A stretch of 15,725 bases of DNA from Candidatus Heimdallarchaeota archaeon (GTDB taxonomy: Archaea; Asgardarchaeota; Heimdallarchaeia; Heimdallarchaeales; Heimdallarchaeaceae): positions 1 through 15,725 of the forward strand of contig JAEOTK010000213.1 in the NCBI GenBank assembly GCA_016839875.1, read 5' to 3'. The notes below the pieces were generated by a model. It had not been told where the DNA came from, searched no databases, and worked only from the letters and a program-made list of their open reading frames with translations. A program made the position numbers and the translations under genes. This document shows, one piece after another, positions 14,260-15,725 of this stretch (position 1 is its first letter; each line of letters starts with the position of its first letter).

Positions 14260-14976
14260 TTAGAAGATTATTGGTACATTCCAGGATCCCTCATTTGAAA
14301 GGAAAAGACTTACATCGCCATGAACATTAACGAAGATAATCCTTTCAAAATCTGTTGAATATTCATTTAGCAATCCCCTACTTTCAAAATAGCTAATAGA
14401 TTGATAGATGACAAAATCAGGTTTTCTGTTCTCATCCGCAAAAATCTCAGTAAGATTTCCTATGATACTGTCACCATTATATGCATTAGATCCAGCGTTC
14501 GCGAAATTTGAATTAATCTCAAAATCCATTGATCCATTAAGATATCCAAAATATGTCCCATTGTCCCCTTCATCAAATATATTGAGTATGTAATTATTGT
14601 ACTCTGTGGAATCATTGGAAGCTCCAATAATTGTACCGTTGTAATTTAGTCTCATCCTTCTTGGAGCCAGATCCTGTGAATCGTATGCTGCTGAAAGATG
14701 GAGGTTAATATTGGTGATCAAAACCGTGATATTCATTATAGTAATTTCTGGATAATCTAACCAGATGTTTGTTCTGTTAATACCATCAAAATATGAAGAG
14801 TTTATTCCAATATCTTCAACTGCATTGAGTAATTCAAGCTGAAGTGTATCCTCAGTATTTCTGTAAATATCTACTTGATAGAACAGATTTGGAAAGACAT
14901 AGATGTTAAGCAAAGACAAAGTGAATGCAATAACAATCACAGAAGCAGTGCCGATAATCAAAGGATCTCTCTTCAT
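14260..14976 (-). CDS. Membrane-anchored exported protein of unknown function
   Basis: I do not recognise this 238-residue protein. Residues about 7-31 (LIIGTASVIVIAFTLSLLNIYVF) form a signal anchor preceded by the basic MKRD, so the remaining 200 residues should lie outside the membrane. That part is Asn- and Asp-rich and holds eight N-x-S/T sequons (NSS, NRT, NIT, NGT, NDS, NGT, NGS, NLT), consistent with archaeal N-glycosylation. No catalytic or repeat motif is visible; predicted beta segments include ITIMNITVLITNINLHL (about 77-93) and RIIFVNVHGDVSLFL near the end. There is no C-terminal anchor. The gene is divergent from mtd and is followed by the LURP-one-like gene. Confidence 0.65.
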   Translation of the reverse strand: MKRDPLIIGTASVIVIAFTLSLLNIYVFPNLFYQVDIYRNTEDTLQLELLNAVEDIGINSSYFDGINRTNIWLDYPEITIMNITVLITNINLHLSAAYDSQDLAPRRMRLNYNGTIIGASNDSTEYNNYILNIFDEGDNGTYFGYLNGSMDFEINSNFANAGSNAYNGDSIIGNLTEIFADENRKPDFVIYQSISYFESRGLLNEYSTDFERIIFVNVHGDVSLFLSNEGSWNVPIIF

Positions 14977-14996
14977 GTTGAACTATCTTACATATT

Positions 14997-15010
14997 GGTA
15001 TTATAAAATA
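14997..15010 (-). promoter_or_regulatory. TATA box of the exported-protein gene
   Basis: On the minus strand TATTTTATAATACC is centred about 28 nt before the ATG at 14976. Its position fits this gene far better than the divergent mtd. Confidence 0.55.
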
Positions 15011-15055
15011 TTCCTATTTACGGATTTTATCAAACATTCAAGTTTTCAAAAATAA

Positions 15056-15063
15056 TGTTATAT
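15056..15063 (+). promoter_or_regulatory. Tentative TATA element of mtd
   Basis: TGTTATAT would place the transcription start near 15087 and give a leader of about 20 nt before the ATG at 15107. The match is weak and other A/T-rich positions in 15010-15050 could serve instead. Confidence 0.3.
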
Positions 15064-15106
15064 GATGAAATTAATAAAGGGTACAAAAATTGGTATTTTG
15101 ATTAGT

Positions 15107-15725
15107 ATGGTTAAGATTACATTTGTTAAAATTGGAAACATAACCCTAACAACATTGATTGACATCATGTTAGATGAAAGAGCTAGTCGAGCTGATATAG
15201 AAGCTACAGTAATCAGTTCTTCTACAAAGATGAAACCTGAAGCAGCTGAAAGGATTTTTCCATTGATTGATCAAGTTGAAACAGATTTGATGGTCATGAT
15301 ATCTCCTAATGCTAGTGATAAAGGACCTCAATCTGTAATTGATAAATACAAAGAGAAATATCCTTTAATCGTTGTTTCTGATACTGCTGATAAAGAATTA
15401 AGACAAAAATGGAAAGACGAAGGTGTTGGGTATATTATCGTACCTTTTGATCCAATGATAGGTGCAAAAAGAGATTTCCTTGATTCAACAGAAATGTGTT
15501 TGTTCAATGGATATATCATAACAGCTTTCAGTACCTGTGGAGTGTTTGCTTATATCACAGATTTACTTGATGAAGTAATAAATCAACTAAAAACTGGAGA
15601 CAAACCTGAACTTCCATTCCGAAACATGTCAAGTATAGGCGTAGTTACAACATATCCTTTTGCAAATCCTTACTCACGACCTAAAGCAATGGCAGCATTG
15701 AATATGCTTCAAGAAGCAGGAAAAC
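15107..15725 (+). CDS. mtd: F420-dependent methylene-tetrahydromethanopterin dehydrogenase, 3' end outside window
   Basis: The frame stays open to the window edge, giving 206 of the roughly 275-285 residues usual for Mtd. The start MVKITFVKIGNI, the LDERASRADIEATV region (22-35), VMISPNASDKGP (63-74), and above all DPMIGAKRDFLDSTEM (115-130) are diagnostic of the family. Mtd reversibly transfers hydride between reduced coenzyme F420 and methenyl-tetrahydromethanopterin in the archaeal C1 (methyl-branch) pathway, in the cytosol. The in-frame ATGs at 15062 and 15065 would add 14-15 residues (MKLIKGTKIGILIS) that the family lacks, so 15107 is preferred. The neighbouring genes belong to other functions, so this is probably a stand-alone metabolic gene or the first of a set beyond the window. 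Confidence 0.93.
   Translation, partial: MVKITFVKIGNITLTTLIDIMLDERASRADIEATVISSSTKMKPEAAERIFPLIDQVETDLMVMISPNASDKGPQSVIDKYKEKYPLIVVSDTADKELRQKWKDEGVGYIIVPFDPMIGAKRDFLDSTEMCLFNGYIITAFSTCGVFAYITDLLDEVINQLKTGDKPELPFRNMSSIGVVTTYPFANPYSRPKAMAALNMLQEAGK

Noticed and set aside
15032..15039. A third copy of AAACATTC upstream of mtd, as in the two surface-gene promoters
   Set aside because: It is only eight bases in AT-rich DNA, lacks the following TATA element and does not keep the 39-nt distance to the ATG.
15062..15106. In-frame upstream ATGs that would extend mtd by 14-15 residues
   Set aside because: The Mtd family begins at MVKI-type sequence, matched by the ATG at 15107, and the added MKLIKGTKIGILIS has no family counterpart.
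1..15725. tRNA, rRNA, CRISPR arrays, insertion sequences and attachment sites
   Set aside because: I saw no GC-rich cloverleaf, no regularly spaced direct repeats, no transposase-like protein and no terminal repeats flanking a gene block.

Overview
The window is AT-rich (roughly one third G+C by eye) and gene-dense. It has no tRNA, rRNA, CRISPR array or insertion sequence that I can see. It is archaeal: it ends in an F420-dependent methylene-tetrahydromethanopterin dehydrogenase gene (mtd, cut by the window edge). Most genes also have an archaeal TATA-like box about 26-37 nt before the start codon, and several have oligo-T tracts after the stop. The mix of surface proteins with a signal peptide and a C-terminal hydrophobic/basic tail, an arylsulfotransferase-like protein, a LURP-one/tubby-like protein, pirin and Mtd suggests an Asgard-type archaeon (for example a Heimdallarchaeia-like lineage). 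That placement is inferred from general resemblance and is only moderately secure.

Layout. 1-192 is the 3' end of a pirin gene. 218-1804 (-) is a membrane-anchored arylsulfotransferase-like (ASST) beta-propeller protein with a C-terminal Ig-like domain. Divergent from it run a LigB-type extradiol dioxygenase (1906-2739), a SagB/ThcOx-type nitroreductase (2793-3554) and a CPBP intramembrane protease (3547-4566); the last two overlap by 8 nt. Two tandem paralogous MobA-like nucleotidyltransferases follow (4662-5537 and 5604-6434), each with its own promoter. A convergent seven-helix membrane protein of unknown function (6445-7131, -) comes next.

The centre is a surface-protein cluster: two tandem paralogous exported proteins (7270-8226 and 8394-9359) whose promoters share sequence and exact spacing, then a 721-residue aromatic-rich exported protein with three Ig-like domains (9488-11653). 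Facing it on the minus strand are a likely two-gene operon of an alpha/beta hydrolase with a cysteine in the nucleophile elbow (13631-12768) and an MtnA-type aldose-1-phosphate isomerase (12741-11674), then a LURP-one-like protein (14193-13696) and an exported membrane-anchored protein of unknown function (14976-14260). mtd starts at 15107 and runs off the end.

How the genes fit together. No single pathway links them. The clearest local units are the SagB-like oxidoreductase translationally coupled to a CPBP protease (a pairing seen in azole-peptide RiPP clusters, although no cyclodehydratase or precursor is visible), the duplicated nucleotidyltransferases with a shared hydrophobic insert, and the cell-surface gene cluster. 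No gene-free stretch exceeds 300 bases; the longest gap, 8227-8393, holds a T-tract, an imperfect hairpin and a promoter.
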